Source of the DNA: Candidatus Opimibacter skivensis
GTDB taxonomy: Bacteria > Bacteroidota > Bacteroidia > Chitinophagales > Saprospiraceae
Reading direction: 5' to 3'
Assembly: GCA_016722045.1 (NCBI GenBank)
Contig: JADKGY010000029.1
Coordinates: 806,001 to 870,000 of the forward strand
Length of the DNA: 64,000 nt
The notes under the pieces are model-generated. The model searched no databases and was not told the origin of the DNA. It worked only from the letters and a program-made list of their open reading frames with translations. A program made the position numbers and the translations under genes. How positions within the stretch are numbered: the stretch's first letter is position 1; each line of letters opens with the position of its first letter. Positions 10,601 through 19,635 of this stretch are shown here, piece by piece.

Positions 10601-11663
10601 GCAAATTAGAAACAAGGCCGCCATTGGTGTTCATCGTACCGAATGGTCCTTCCGTACGAACTGTCCACATCGTAGAACAATCTTCTGAAATTAATGCCGG
10701 AGGCAAAATAATATCCGCATTACAATCACCTGGCCCTGTAGAAACGGTCATGTTTGCAGGTGAATTCACAAGTGGTGGCGTCTTATCCACAATTTCAATT
10801 ATCTGTGTAGAGACAATTGAAGTATTTCCTGCGCACCAATCATATACAGTCCATGTTCTGAAAATCTTGTACGAACCAGAGCAGATCGGAACCTGATTAT
10901 CTATTGAAACAGCACTTAAGTTGCAGAATGTACCATTAATAATATTCTGGCCATTAACAGTGGGATAGCCTGTATTAGCAGGAGTTGTATTTGGTAAGGG
11001 AAAACAGGAAAGTGCATTTATCCCTGTCAGATTGGGTGGAAAAACAACATTCACCAAACTAGCCTTTGCCAGAGAAATTGTTTGTTGACAAGTCGTTGCA
11101 TTATTATAAGCGTCAACTACAACATAAGTTCTCGCGTATTGAGAAATAATGTTGCCTGAACAATTTCCGGAAGATTGAAGGACGTCATTTCTATAAATCT
11201 GGGTTGACGAGCAATCAGAAATATTGGCCTGTGTTATACCTGCATAAGTTGAAAGATCAGTGTTACAACTCACAGTGACATTGCCGGGACAATTCACCAA
11301 TGGTGCCTGCTTATCTACTACAGACATAACCGTCATACAGGATTGTCCTACCGGATCACTTGCGGTAACCATGTATTGATGTCCGATCATACTGGAATTA
11401 ATAATATTTCCAAGAGGTATCCCATTGGCAAAAATCTGGATACTTATCGGGCCATTACAATTTGTAACGGTTATTCCGAGTAGTTGGTAGGTCAGAATAT
11501 CACTGCAAGCTGAGGATAGCGACACCTGAACCGGTGTAGCAGGACATGTCATTACACATTGCTGTGCCTGCATGTAGGCAGGTAAAGTAGTGCAAAAGCA
11601 CACTATTACTAAGGAAATATAAAATACATATCCTTTAAAACCAGAGGTAGCTAGTTTTTCCAT
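7692..11663 (-). CDS. Secreted HYR-type protein with dockerin-like, cohesin-like and T9SS type A domains
   Basis: 1323 aa. The N-terminal signal peptide has a hydrophobic core of about residues 12-30 ending PAYMQAQ. The body has several HYR-like units (PLVNCPGNVTVSC, PPSIICPSNLTISC), including the RTWTV(Y/I)DWC motif that marks this island's proteins. Around residues 960-1030 lies a dockerin-like pair: NGVTTIDLLEIQKHLLG, then a loop DANNSQSVTAID. It is followed by the conserved SWRFVDEAF segment, a cohesin-like domain (YNAIQFSFDWDEAGYDL) and a type A sorting domain (NKPNPFKDQTTILF ... GMYTYEIKSD). The architecture matches the other HYR proteins here but the sequence is clearly divergent, so it is an older paralogue. 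Export by T9SS is well supported by the C-terminus; the biological role is unknown. Confidence 0.88.
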   Translation of the reverse strand: MEKLATSGFKGYVFYISLVIVCFCTTLPAYMQAQQCVMTCPATPVQVSLSSACSDILTYQLLGITVTNCNGPISIQIFANGIPLGNIINSSMIGHQYMVTASDPVGQSCMTVMSVVDKQAPLVNCPGNVTVSCNTDLSTYAGITQANISDCSSTQIYRNDVLQSSGNCSGNIISQYARTYVVVDAYNNATTCQQTISLAKASLVNVVFPPNLTGINALSCFPLPNTTPANTGYPTVNGQNIINGTFCNLSAVSIDNQVPICSGSYKIFRTWTVYDWCAGNTSIVSTQIIEIVDKTPPLVNSPANMTVSTGPGDCNADIILPPALISEDCSTMWTVRTEGPFGTMNTNGGLVSNLPVGIHRFIYKATNDCGLEGKDTMYITVQDLTPPIPVCNPSLIIPVNNFGTSLIPASVFNSASYDNCGPVYFKVKRMTQPAGYSCSNPGNLNNLFDDFVQFCCADIAHNPIRVILRVYDSPPVPGPVSDTYLSGHFNDCMVQVEVQDKLPPSIICPSNLTISCQFPYTPQNLDVFGKVVLTEADRHQICIDDPGDGIPGIHCFGLDGLAQDNCGVSVSSTASITVNNCGTGTIVRTFIATDAGGFQSSCQQTISIINYNPFDLSDIQWPLDLITTNICEIDSLDPEDLVAPYNEPVLTDGPCDLVGVSYDDDVFEFTQGQPCFKILRTWTVIDWCQLNTPATGIWTHLQVIKVTNEVPPEFDPIEDIDTCSYDPNCNGLTLDFSASAHDDCSSLASLSWTYYIDLDNNSTFDFTSSVLTGGEIEFSRYMPIGLHRILYSVWDHCGNINTIEQFVNVRSCKGPSAKCIVGLSTNLMAMGQNPTWGMVTMSAEMFDAGSSQSCGNPFTLAFSSDPNDDTKVFDCSNLGANPIELWAIDINGLTDVCTTTVDIQDNGHICPNTLGGTGVISGSLKVPGSGKLGGATVYLDGSNLAGSLSSGDGYFVFPTMPFGGQYVVRPVKQGDAKNGVTTIDLLEIQKHLLGIKPFESPYQYIAADANNSQSVTAIDIIQLRKLILGYFDELPNSPSWRFVDEAFIFPDPLNPWISSWPETYTINPFSTNMNEVNFNAVKIGDLNLSANTHFGNAIVLPRTDQTCDIQYSITQLQEKDIFKVDVSLMHADQYNAIQFSFDWDEAGYDLIDWVPGQNLTTDDIRMPQTVGQGASILAFTSDKWVNEQMPMFTMWLKQKTPDGRPVKLYLQPKPTIPLAYSIGQDDPVRIQLSAVNGSNQQINNKPNPFKDQTTILFESIYQEDAVLNFFDLNGRLILKRNVRLVKGENEFIIHASELSGPGMYTYEIKSDFQHSTNRMIIVN

Positions 11664-12161
11664 AAGAGACTATTTGGGTTAATCAAACTTTTGTTACTGC
11701 TTTGGGAGCAATGTCTTTGGGATGGGACCGAACTACATATTATGATTATTTATAAATTGATATGTGCACATTTTTAACTCAATACACATTACAAATATAT
11801 GTAATATATTATCAATGTCAATAGTTCGCCCTTATTTTTTCAATATTATTTTAACATATAATATTTTTAATACTATTTTATATGTTGAATTTCAGATGAT
11901 TATTAATAATTAAGCCCTATTTTTACATCAAAAATAGATTGAAAAAAAATTCTGCCTTACAGCGCTTCTGAATTTTGACTTTTTATCTTTTTATTCATCA
12001 ACGTTTTGATCTAAGTAATCAAGCATCTCCCTTGAAATGAGTAAATGTTAATCTAATTGATTGGTCATTGTCTGTCAAATTGCATTTAAGCTGAAGCTTG
12101 CCTTTAAGTTAGGAAATAACACTAAGGACAATCCTGGCCAGGGTTTTCCTCCAAAAGAAAA
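11664..12161. other. AT-rich intergenic region without a gene
   Basis: About 500 bp, very A/T rich. No open frame of note and no tRNA-like fold is seen. It contains the 5' flank of the 1323-aa gene and ends at the terminator of the copy 1 giant gene. Confidence 0.5.
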
Positions 12162-12189
12162 GCCTCCCTCCAACGAATTGGAGAGAGGC
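12162..12189 (-). terminator. Terminator of giant paralogue copy 1
   Basis: A 12-bp stem with one mismatch (12162-12173 with 12178-12189), loop CGAA, followed on the minus strand by TTTTCTTTT. It differs in sequence from the terminators of copies 2 and 3, so the homology block stops between it and the coding region. Confidence 0.85.
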
Positions 12190-12198
12190 CATCCCAAA

Positions 12199-15100
12199 AA
12201 CCGATTTATATCTCTATAAACCCGTCGCTGTTTTTCAGCTTCTTATTCGATGATTACCATCTTCTTCGTTGCTGTATACTCGTTAGCGTCGAGTCTGTAG
12301 TATAGTACTCCTACTGATGGGATCGATTTGCTGCTTACTGATATTGTGTTATATCCTTTCACAGATTCCTGATCCTTCACGAATAGTACTTTTCCTGTTA
12401 CATCAAATAGTGTCAGCGTTACCTTGCCTGATGTTGGCATATCATAACCAATCACTGTGTTGCCTTTGAATGGATTTGGTTCGTTCTGATACAGCGCGAA
12501 CTCTGCTCCATGCTCTGCTCCACGGAAGGTCAATTTCAGACCCTTGATGTCATCCTGGGTATTGTAAGCCTCTGCTTGTGTTTCTTTCGAATTCAACGCC
12601 ATCATTGTGCTTAATTTACCCGGAGCTGTTGCCTGGAATTTAAGTGTGAACAATACATCAGATGCCTTAGCGCTTACGCCGCCTGCCTTATTCCAGCTGG
12701 CTGTCAACGTACTTCCAAATACACCCATGTTGTCATCACTCATGTTGATGATTCCTGACTCTACTCCTCTGAACTCAAGTCCTTGTGTCTGAAGGGTAAA
12801 CTGGTAGCCTTCGATAGCTGCAAAATCATTTGAGCTGATCGCTACATCTACCATTTCTCCTGTAGTCACTACTCTGTCATTGGCTACAAAACTTACTACT
12901 CCCTTATCACTACGTGGCAATACTTGTTTTGCATTTGCCTGTACTGAGTTGTTTACATCTCCGATCTTGATCGCTACAAAATCCTTGTCATATTGATTTG
13001 AATTCATGTTCACTACGTCTATCACCTCATCAAATGGCCATGGATGTGTTGCATCTGCAAACTGGTATGATTTATCCACAAATCTCCAGCTCTTGTTGGC
13101 AGGTAGTTCTGTGTAGATACCAAGGATCAGCTTACGTAATTCTACTAGGTCGATTGCACTTACACTCTGGCTATTGTTTGCATCTGCTGCGATCAGGTCA
13201 TATGGACTTGTCAGTGGCTCGATACCTAACAAATGTTTCTGTATACGTACAAGGTCTAGTGTTGATACTCCATTTCTGTGTGCATCATTGCGATCTGCAT
13301 TCAATGTGTAGTTATCTGGTATTATGATATTGCTGAAGTTGTATTTACCATTTTCTACAGTTACGTAGGTGGGGAATACGTGTCCAGGGCTTGTCAATGT
13401 TACCGATACCTTCTCTACAGCCTGTACATCTTCTGTCAGGATCTCTCCTGCCAGTATGCTACCTGATGTATCAGGACAAACGTGTGCATTGTCCGTGATC
13501 ACGATCGTCGTCGTGCAGAAGTCTTTGTTCCGCTCACTCCAGCTGATCTGTCCGTTACAATTATCATCCGTTCCTCCGTCTGCTACCCAGATATTCACCG
13601 CAAGTTCTACTCCGAATGCAGGTACATTATCACATGTGTATGTAAAGCTTGGTGTATAGCTTGTTCCACTGAAACTGTATAACAAGTCTTCCTCTGCTGT
13701 ACAATCATCAAAGCTTGATGCATTGAAATCTTTTGCCCAGATTGTTACCTGGCCGCCGATCGGCATCACTACTGTGCTCAATCCGTTGATACATACCGGT
13801 GATGGCTGTTTGCAATCTTCCAGTCTGATCAGATATTCGCAATGGCTCCAGTTACCGCAACCATCCTCTGCACTCCACAATAACTTGTGATAGTCTCCGC
13901 AGAATGGACTGTTGTATGGTAAGCCATTATCCCGTATCGATTTGATCGAATTCGTCCTTGTATCAAAACAAAGATTTGCATTGTGACTTGAATCTGTCGC
14001 TACGGATGTCAATGGTTTTACATAGATGAACTCATCTCCATTGAATGGATACAGTTTCACATCATAGTTCACGATGTCGCTACATGTTTCGTGTACTGTC
14101 TGGCACAGGTTCAAATGAACACTGCAGCTTGATGATAATGGATTGTTATGACCTAAGAAAGCCTGGTTGTTCGCCGGCAGTGATACGCCATCATCAGCTA
14201 CGCATAGTGTCACTGGTCCGGTTGGGCAATTCAGGAACTCTGGTCCTTCGTTGTCGTGTACCTTGATCACCTGTACATAATGCCACAAACCTTCTCCTGT
14301 CAATGAATTGTACTGGCACCAGTCTATCACTGACCAATGACGCAGAATCTTGAAGCATGCTCCGTCTACAAATTCAAATCGCTGATCTTCATATGCTACT
14401 CCGATCAGGCTGCATGCATCATCGTATACGATTGGTTCTCCTGTATCGCCGAGGTCATCAGGACATGATGTCAACAATACATCACATGGCCATACCACAT
14501 CATCATTGTTATATAAACCACATGTTATGTCTGTGATAAAGAATGGATCGAAATCTACTACCCAGATTCTCTGTGTACATGTACCTGGGGCGATTCCCTG
14601 ATTTCCATCACTTGCACTGAATCTACGCTCTACCAGTTTCACTGCTCCTGCAGGTGCTCCCGGAGGTAATGCATCTCCACTGCAATCATTCACCACTCTT
14701 ACTCTTACCTGTAGGTTCACTTCACAGTTGTCATCTGCCCATCCGTCTATCCCCCAGAAATGTGGGTGACTTACGTGTGGGTTTCCCGGGTCATTGATGA
14801 TGATATCCTGACGTACACTTTCGTCATCATTGTACTGGAATGCATCATACATGTTTCCGAATACAGGGCTTAATGGATCTTCATCCAGATTTCCGTTATT
14901 GTTTCCGTCTGCATCTACAAATGTGCCTTCCTGTACATTGAACCAGAAATCGCAGCTCACTGTGATATCAGGTGGGCACTGTACGAATGGGGATATCTTA
15001 TCCTGTACGATTGCTTCTACCATGCAGAAGTTTCTGTTTCCGGCTGCATCCGTTACTTCAAGTTCAACCATGATCGGGCCTGCTCCTACGTCGCAGCATG

Positions 15101-16530
15101 CAAATGGTACGCATGGACGTGATACTGTTCCCTTGTCACGACTGTTTACAGGTGGTATACCACCTGGTATATCATCTACACAGGCTCCGTCTGTTGTCCA
15201 GTCGAAATCAATGCAGCTTTCCATTCTGCGTGCTCTGAATGTTACAGGGCCGCATGCATCATATGAACCGTCATCAAATACTTTAGCCGGTACCAGGGTG
15301 ATTCCAAATGGTCCGTCGTTCGTAAGTGATACTACTGTATGTTCATCACAAAGAGCTACAGGTACAACATCATCTACCACCGTGATGGTAAAGCTGCATG
15401 AGCTATGATTGCCACACTCATCCGTTGCTGTCCAGGTTACTGTGACAGTACCAACTGGTACTTGATTTAATACGTAGTTGTTTCCAAAGTTTACGATATG
15501 GCCACCTGTTGCTGTTAAGGCTAGTGTCCATGCTGATCCGCATGCATCTGTTACCGTTGGTTTTGGTACGCTCACATTCGCATAGCAATACCAGAAATCT
15601 GTTCCTACTGTAAGATCTGATGGGCATGAAATAATCGGTGCCTCATCATCAGCAAGTTTGATCACCTGTACACACTCCAGTGTTGTCTGTGTACACCAGT
15701 CAAGTATTGTCCATGTACGTACGATCTTAACCCCGTTTCCGCAATCATTTAATGTATGATCCCAGAAGCCTACGAAGATGTTACATACATTGTTATCATC
15801 TGTTATCGGTGTACCATTTACGGAAGGCCAGCCTGTCATTTGTTGGATCTGTTGATTCTCCACAATGACCTACATAAGCCGCCGGACAATCTACACTATC
15901 AAGTACCAATGGTAGAACGGTGATCAATTGATCACAAGCCGCTGTGTTTCCACTTTGGTCTGTGGCAACCCAATGACGTGTTATTAATAACCCTTCACAT
16001 GGATCTCCTGATTCTGTATCTGTATACGTTAAATCAACATCGCCGCAATTGTCTGCTGGGTCAACCTGTGGTAAGTTAACATTGATAAATACACCCACTT
16101 CACGGATGTGTCCATCATCACCTGCTGCGTTGTCTGATATTTTCACCTTCCAGATTCCGCTTGCATCAAGTGCATTGAAATTGAATAAGATGTTCTGAGA
16201 TACACCTGCCTGTAATGGTTTAAGTCTGCCTAATCCTCCTGGTGTATTGAGTTCAAGACACAAGGTGATGGTAGCTCCATTATCATCGAGGATACAATTT
16301 ATTGGCCAATCTTGTCCCACACATCCACCAATCGTAAAGATCGATTTTGTAAGACCGGATGGTGATGTTAACTCAACATTCAAGTCGGGTAACCAGGTGT
16401 GGTCGTCTATCTTGATCCGTACATCCACATCAAGTACCGGGGTAGCAGGTGGCAGATAACTAAAATCAAAATTGTATGTAAATGAATTTGTTTCTACTAA
16501 ATCATTTAATCCTGTATACAGGATATTCTG
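12199..16530 (-). repeat. Highly similar block of giant paralogue copy 1
   Basis: This stretch is nearly identical to 19597-23930 and 31872-36200, from the 3' flank just past the stop codon through most of the C-terminal coding region. Similarity decays above about 15840 and clearly above 16530, where copy 1 has its own N-terminal region. Limits are estimated by eye. Confidence 0.75.
12243..15863 (-). CDS. C-terminal part of giant HYR protein, copy 1 (frameshifted)
   Basis: This frame encodes the C-terminal ~1198 residues of a protein that is uninterrupted in copy 3. True homology begins at TGWPSVNGTPITDD; the first ~8 residues (MENQQIQQ) are out-of-frame readthrough. Content: HYR units (IISCPSDLTVGTD, FVQCPPDITVSCD), a hinge with the DWCQYNSLTGEG motif, a dockerin-like pair (HRNGVSTLDLVRIQKHLLG, DANNSQSVSAID), a cohesin-like domain (EGYQFTLQTQGLEFRGVE) and a type A sorting domain (NEPNPFKGNTVIGYDMP ... 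GVLYYRLDANE). Compared with the other copies an extra base sits at 15837. Removing it joins this frame to 15796-18522 and gives an intact 2092-aa protein (6279 nt). Either an inactivating mutation or an assembly error in a repeated sequence. Confidence 0.82.
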   Translation of the reverse strand: MENQQIQQMTGWPSVNGTPITDDNNVCNIFVGFWDHTLNDCGNGVKIVRTWTILDWCTQTTLECVQVIKLADDEAPIISCPSDLTVGTDFWYCYANVSVPKPTVTDACGSAWTLALTATGGHIVNFGNNYVLNQVPVGTVTVTWTATDECGNHSSCSFTITVVDDVVPVALCDEHTVVSLTNDGPFGITLVPAKVFDDGSYDACGPVTFRARRMESCIDFDWTTDGACVDDIPGGIPPVNSRDKGTVSRPCVPFACCDVGAGPIMVELEVTDAAGNRNFCMVEAIVQDKISPFVQCPPDITVSCDFWFNVQEGTFVDADGNNNGNLDEDPLSPVFGNMYDAFQYNDDESVRQDIIINDPGNPHVSHPHFWGIDGWADDNCEVNLQVRVRVVNDCSGDALPPGAPAGAVKLVERRFSASDGNQGIAPGTCTQRIWVVDFDPFFITDITCGLYNNDDVVWPCDVLLTSCPDDLGDTGEPIVYDDACSLIGVAYEDQRFEFVDGACFKILRHWSVIDWCQYNSLTGEGLWHYVQVIKVHDNEGPEFLNCPTGPVTLCVADDGVSLPANNQAFLGHNNPLSSSCSVHLNLCQTVHETCSDIVNYDVKLYPFNGDEFIYVKPLTSVATDSSHNANLCFDTRTNSIKSIRDNGLPYNSPFCGDYHKLLWSAEDGCGNWSHCEYLIRLEDCKQPSPVCINGLSTVVMPIGGQVTIWAKDFNASSFDDCTAEEDLLYSFSGTSYTPSFTYTCDNVPAFGVELAVNIWVADGGTDDNCNGQISWSERNKDFCTTTIVITDNAHVCPDTSGSILAGEILTEDVQAVEKVSVTLTSPGHVFPTYVTVENGKYNFSNIIIPDNYTLNADRNDAHRNGVSTLDLVRIQKHLLGIEPLTSPYDLIAADANNSQSVSAIDLVELRKLILGIYTELPANKSWRFVDKSYQFADATHPWPFDEVIDVVNMNSNQYDKDFVAIKIGDVNNSVQANAKQVLPRSDKGVVSFVANDRVVTTGEMVDVAISSNDFAAIEGYQFTLQTQGLEFRGVESGIINMSDDNMGVFGSTLTASWNKAGGVSAKASDVLFTLKFQATAPGKLSTMMALNSKETQAEAYNTQDDIKGLKLTFRGAEHGAEFALYQNEPNPFKGNTVIGYDMPTSGKVTLTLFDVTGKVLFVKDQESVKGYNTISVSSKSIPSVGVLYYRLDANEYTATKKMVIIE

Positions 16531-18522
16531 ATAACCTACGATTTGTGGTGCTGGTACTGTAGGCAGAGCTTCTCCGCACAGTATGGTTACAGGACGACAT
16601 TCAATCGTTGGTGGTAATTTATCCTCTACGTGGATTGTTCCCCAGCAGCTGTTTCCTGTTGTAGGATCTGTAACACGTGTCTGAATTGTTTGTCCGACAT
16701 GCTGTGGTCCAAGTACAGCAGGAACGTATACTCCTCCTTGTAGTATTTCAACAATATAATCATCATAGCAACCATATACATCACCTTCAAGAATCATGGA
16801 TGCATCAACAACAGCTGTACAGGTTTCATCCAATGAAATCTGTACATCATCATTACATGCAAGTGTTGTAGATGGGTTTGCAAATTCATTTATGGTTACT
16901 TTGAAGCAACAAGTGCCGACGTTTCCTGCAGCATCAGTAACTGAGAAACAATTAGTTGTTGTACCGATTGGGAAATCACCTCCTGATGGTAAGCCTGAAG
17001 TCTGAACCACATTGCCCGCTGTAGTCAATGTCTGGTATTTTACATAACCATTGAAAACCCGTGGAGTAAATGGAGCTCCAAAAGGTGAATTTGCCGTGCT
17101 TCCTGCAGTGAGTGTTATTGTTCCATCTGTATATGTCTGGTTCGTTCCATTACCATTAGTGTAATTTGAAGCAGAACCTGGCATGCCTAAAGCTATACCA
17201 TTAACCCCAGGAAGCAATGTGAAAGAAACGTTGCAGGGAGTTATTGTTCCGTTACCTGGAAATGGACCTGAGAATGGGCCTACGTTTGCATTTCCTGTAG
17301 CCACCAATGTCCATGCGCCTGCATTTGTCTGAAAACCTGCAAATGTTCCGGCTTTACGATATACATTAAGCGTGGTCGCATTTGCGATATTCATACCGAT
17401 TTGTGTAACGTTAATGGCTGAGCCTGTAAGGTTGTTTATATCAAACCAAACCATCCCGTTGGCAGCGTTTCCATTACCGCCTGCAGTTATCGTATTAAGT
17501 TGTGCCAGTGGGCCAAGGAAAGGACAGTTGTCTGTTCCTGTAACAAGATAATTCACACTTGCTGAGCATGCGCCAGGATCCAGATTGATGGTCATGTTTC
17601 CCGGACATGTAACAGTCGGAGCAAAGCCATCAGTAACGATCAACGTTTGGTTTAATATAACAGGTGTACATGCAGATGGAGAAATATCATATTTTAAAAT
17701 ATGGGTACCCAAAAGTGCTGTAACCATGAAAGTACCTCCTGAAGGCACATTACTTGCAATAACGACATTATCAAGCGACACAGTCAATAGGTTATTACCG
17801 CATGAATATGTTGGAGCCGTGATTATCTGACCGGAAATACCACAAATTGCCGGGTTACCTCCGTTGATAGTAAGTGTAGGTAATGAACCTACATTAAATG
17901 AACAAGCACCACCAGTTGAAAAAGTAATAGACCAACTTAGCATTGTACCTACGTCACCACCCGCGTCATCTAGAATTAACACCTTCCATGTACCATTTTG
18001 GGCCGCTGTAAAAGCACCAAGGGTGGTGATTGTAGGAGTAACTACTATACCACAGTTTTCAACTGTCAATGAGCCTTCAGGTTTAAAATTACCCGTAAAA
18101 GGAGCCGCACCTGCAGTAATATTAGTTGCAGCACCATCACAAAAAACGGTATTGGTAAAGTTATCATTACCACCTCCATTGTCAGTGGATAATTCTAAAG
18201 TCTGCCCATTTGGAGCAACCAAAAAAATGTCAAGATCACCATCAAACGTATGTGTGAAATTGAATTGAACACTGCTCACAAGTGAACCTGCTACCAATCC
18301 GGCTACAGTGTTGTTGAACGTTGTCCCACCAGTATTTTGTGGCGCTACAGTACAACCTCCCGTACCGGAAGAAGGAATCAAACTGTTGCCGGCAGTATTG
18401 ACAATACTACCATTAAATGTTTGGGCGTTCGCCCAGGTAAGTGTCAAAAGCAAAAACGCTAAGGACAAGCTTACCTTCAATGCTGAAGTGATGCATTGTT
18501 GAGTAAGTCTAATTGTATTCAT
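15796..18522 (-). CDS. N-terminal part of giant HYR protein, copy 1 (frameshifted)
   Basis: 908 aa; homology to the other copies ends at STDPTN, after which the frame runs out in DRLAFRKWYTDNR because of the extra base at 15837. A signal peptide ends near TWANAQ. The first mature domain resembles a proprotein-convertase P domain (THTFDGDLDIFLVAPNGQ ... GTWKVLILDDAGGDVGT) and is not present in copies 2 and 3. It is followed by an HYR-like unit (TVTCPGNMTINLDPGACSA), then a second P-like domain shared by all three copies (DDHTWLPDLNVELTSPSG ... SGIWKVKISDNAAGDDGH). The ATG at 18522 is preceded by AATCTC. It lies 62 bp downstream of the small secreted-protein gene, suggesting a shared transcript. 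The N-terminus is therefore the variable part of the paralogue family. Confidence 0.82.
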   Translation of the reverse strand: MNTIRLTQQCITSALKVSLSLAFLLLTLTWANAQTFNGSIVNTAGNSLIPSSGTGGCTVAPQNTGGTTFNNTVAGLVAGSLVSSVQFNFTHTFDGDLDIFLVAPNGQTLELSTDNGGGNDNFTNTVFCDGAATNITAGAAPFTGNFKPEGSLTVENCGIVVTPTITTLGAFTAAQNGTWKVLILDDAGGDVGTMLSWSITFSTGGACSFNVGSLPTLTINGGNPAICGISGQIITAPTYSCGNNLLTVSLDNVVIASNVPSGGTFMVTALLGTHILKYDISPSACTPVILNQTLIVTDGFAPTVTCPGNMTINLDPGACSASVNYLVTGTDNCPFLGPLAQLNTITAGGNGNAANGMVWFDINNLTGSAINVTQIGMNIANATTLNVYRKAGTFAGFQTNAGAWTLVATGNANVGPFSGPFPGNGTITPCNVSFTLLPGVNGIALGMPGSASNYTNGNGTNQTYTDGTITLTAGSTANSPFGAPFTPRVFNGYVKYQTLTTAGNVVQTSGLPSGGDFPIGTTTNCFSVTDAAGNVGTCCFKVTINEFANPSTTLACNDDVQISLDETCTAVVDASMILEGDVYGCYDDYIVEILQGGVYVPAVLGPQHVGQTIQTRVTDPTTGNSCWGTIHVEDKLPPTIECRPVTILCGEALPTVPAPQIVGYQNILYTGLNDLVETNSFTYNFDFSYLPPATPVLDVDVRIKIDDHTWLPDLNVELTSPSGLTKSIFTIGGCVGQDWPINCILDDNGATITLCLELNTPGGLGRLKPLQAGVSQNILFNFNALDASGIWKVKISDNAAGDDGHIREVGVFINVNLPQVDPADNCGDVDLTYTDTESGDPCEGLLITRHWVATDQSGNTAACDQLITVLPLVLDSVDCPAAYVGHCGESTDPTNDRLAFRKWYTDNR

Positions 18523-18584
18523 GAGATTGGATTTGATTAATGTTGAAATAAAGTGGGGAATTTTTGATTAAGTCTAAAGCTATC

Positions 18585-19001
18585 CTATTGTCTTAAGAGA
18601 TTAATAGCTTCAAGCCGATATGCCTGCATATTGGATTTTGATAATGAGCTGGCAGCATCAGTACCAAAAACCTTCAATCCGGCTTCAAGTGATTCCTTTG
18701 TTGTTTTGCCTTCATTGAGCTTGTCAAGAATAGCTGTGTAAAAAGAATACTTGACGACGTTGTCGTTATAAGCCTGTGATTGAGCATTCAAAGTGACGTA
18801 ATTGTCTTTCAGCTCAAGACATTTTGCTTCAACGCGTGCTATTGCCGTAGCAGAAGAAACGTAAGAAACGTTAGGGGCACTAAATAAATCATTTGTGGAT
18901 TGTGCCTGCACATGTGATGGTGCAAGGAGGAACAGTCCAACCAGAAGAAGACTGACAAACGCCAGTTTGGCTGACAATAAATTCAAAACTGTGCTTTTCA
19001 T
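18585..19001 (-). CDS. Small secreted helical protein preceding giant copy 1
   Basis: 138 aa. A signal peptide (hydrophobic core LAFVSLLLVGLFLLAP, cleavage after VQAQ) is followed by ~100 mostly helical residues rich in Ala, Lys and Asn. No known family is recognised. It is a divergent relative of the two 145-aa proteins encoded before copies 2 and 3: all start MKST, and a segment of the type YSFYTAILDKLNEGKT here corresponds to AYYSLFIEKAKTAGE there. The conserved position directly upstream of each giant gene suggests co-expression and a linked role, perhaps as a partner or periplasmic companion; that is inference. The start has the TCTC-ATG-AA context seen across the island. Confidence 0.8.
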   Translation of the reverse strand: MKSTVLNLLSAKLAFVSLLLVGLFLLAPSHVQAQSTNDLFSAPNVSYVSSATAIARVEAKCLELKDNYVTLNAQSQAYNDNVVKYSFYTAILDKLNEGKTTKESLEAGLKVFGTDAASSLSKSNMQAYRLEAINLLRQ

Positions 19002-19550
19002 GAGAGATAATTTGTGTTAATAAAGAGATTAAATTCACTGATCTTAATCTCCCGCCATTGAACATATCATATAATGTGCCAACTTACACAAACTACGAAG
19101 CACGATGGTACGTCGTGCCAACATTCATCAGGTCGAGAGAAACAATTAATATACTGATCCTTAAGTATATCAATCCCAAATTTACTACAACTTATCTCAA
19201 CTAAATAGTCTTCTTTCAATGATCTTTACAAATTATATCCTTCAGTATTAGAAGATGAAAAAATTAGATTAATATTAAATAATTGTTTAATGTATAAGGA
19301 ATTGAAAATAAATGTTATTTAGTAGAAATGTGGGTTAACCTTGATATTTATTATCGTATATTTTCTTTTAAACATTTTTTCTTGTTTCCTCACTAATACA
19401 CTTCATTTGTCAAAATCATGAGGACTTAACCCTGAGTTTGAAATTTCTTCAGGTAACCAATAATCTGGTTAATGACTGATTCAAATACTATATAGCATTC
19501 CCGGCTCAATCAGGCCTTGAATCCTGGCTAACGGGTGCTCAATAAAAAGA
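19002..19550. other. Intergenic region between copy 1 and copy 2 cassettes
   Basis: About 550 bp with no convincing gene. The right part carries the 5' flank of the small secreted-protein gene. A segment near 19111-19130 (CATTCATCAGGTCGAGA) resembles 26203-26222 upstream of the copy 2 small gene, so part of the upstream region may share regulation. Confidence 0.45.
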
Positions 19551-19587
19551 GAATGGCCCCTATCATGTCAAATGATAGAGGCCATTC
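19551..19587 (-). terminator. Terminator of giant paralogue copy 2
   Basis: A 16-bp stem with a single mismatch (19551-19566 with 19572-19587) is followed on the minus strand by TCTTTTTATT. The same hairpin occurs after copy 3. Confidence 0.85.
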
Positions 19588-19635
19588 CTTAAACCGATCT
19601 ATATCTCTATAAACCCGTCGCTGTTTTTCAGCTTC

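Noticed and set aside
14830..15408. 192-codon plus-strand frames inside the three giant copies
   Set aside because: Shadow frames of a Cys- and Thr-rich coding region; they recur in all copies simply because the DNA is nearly identical.
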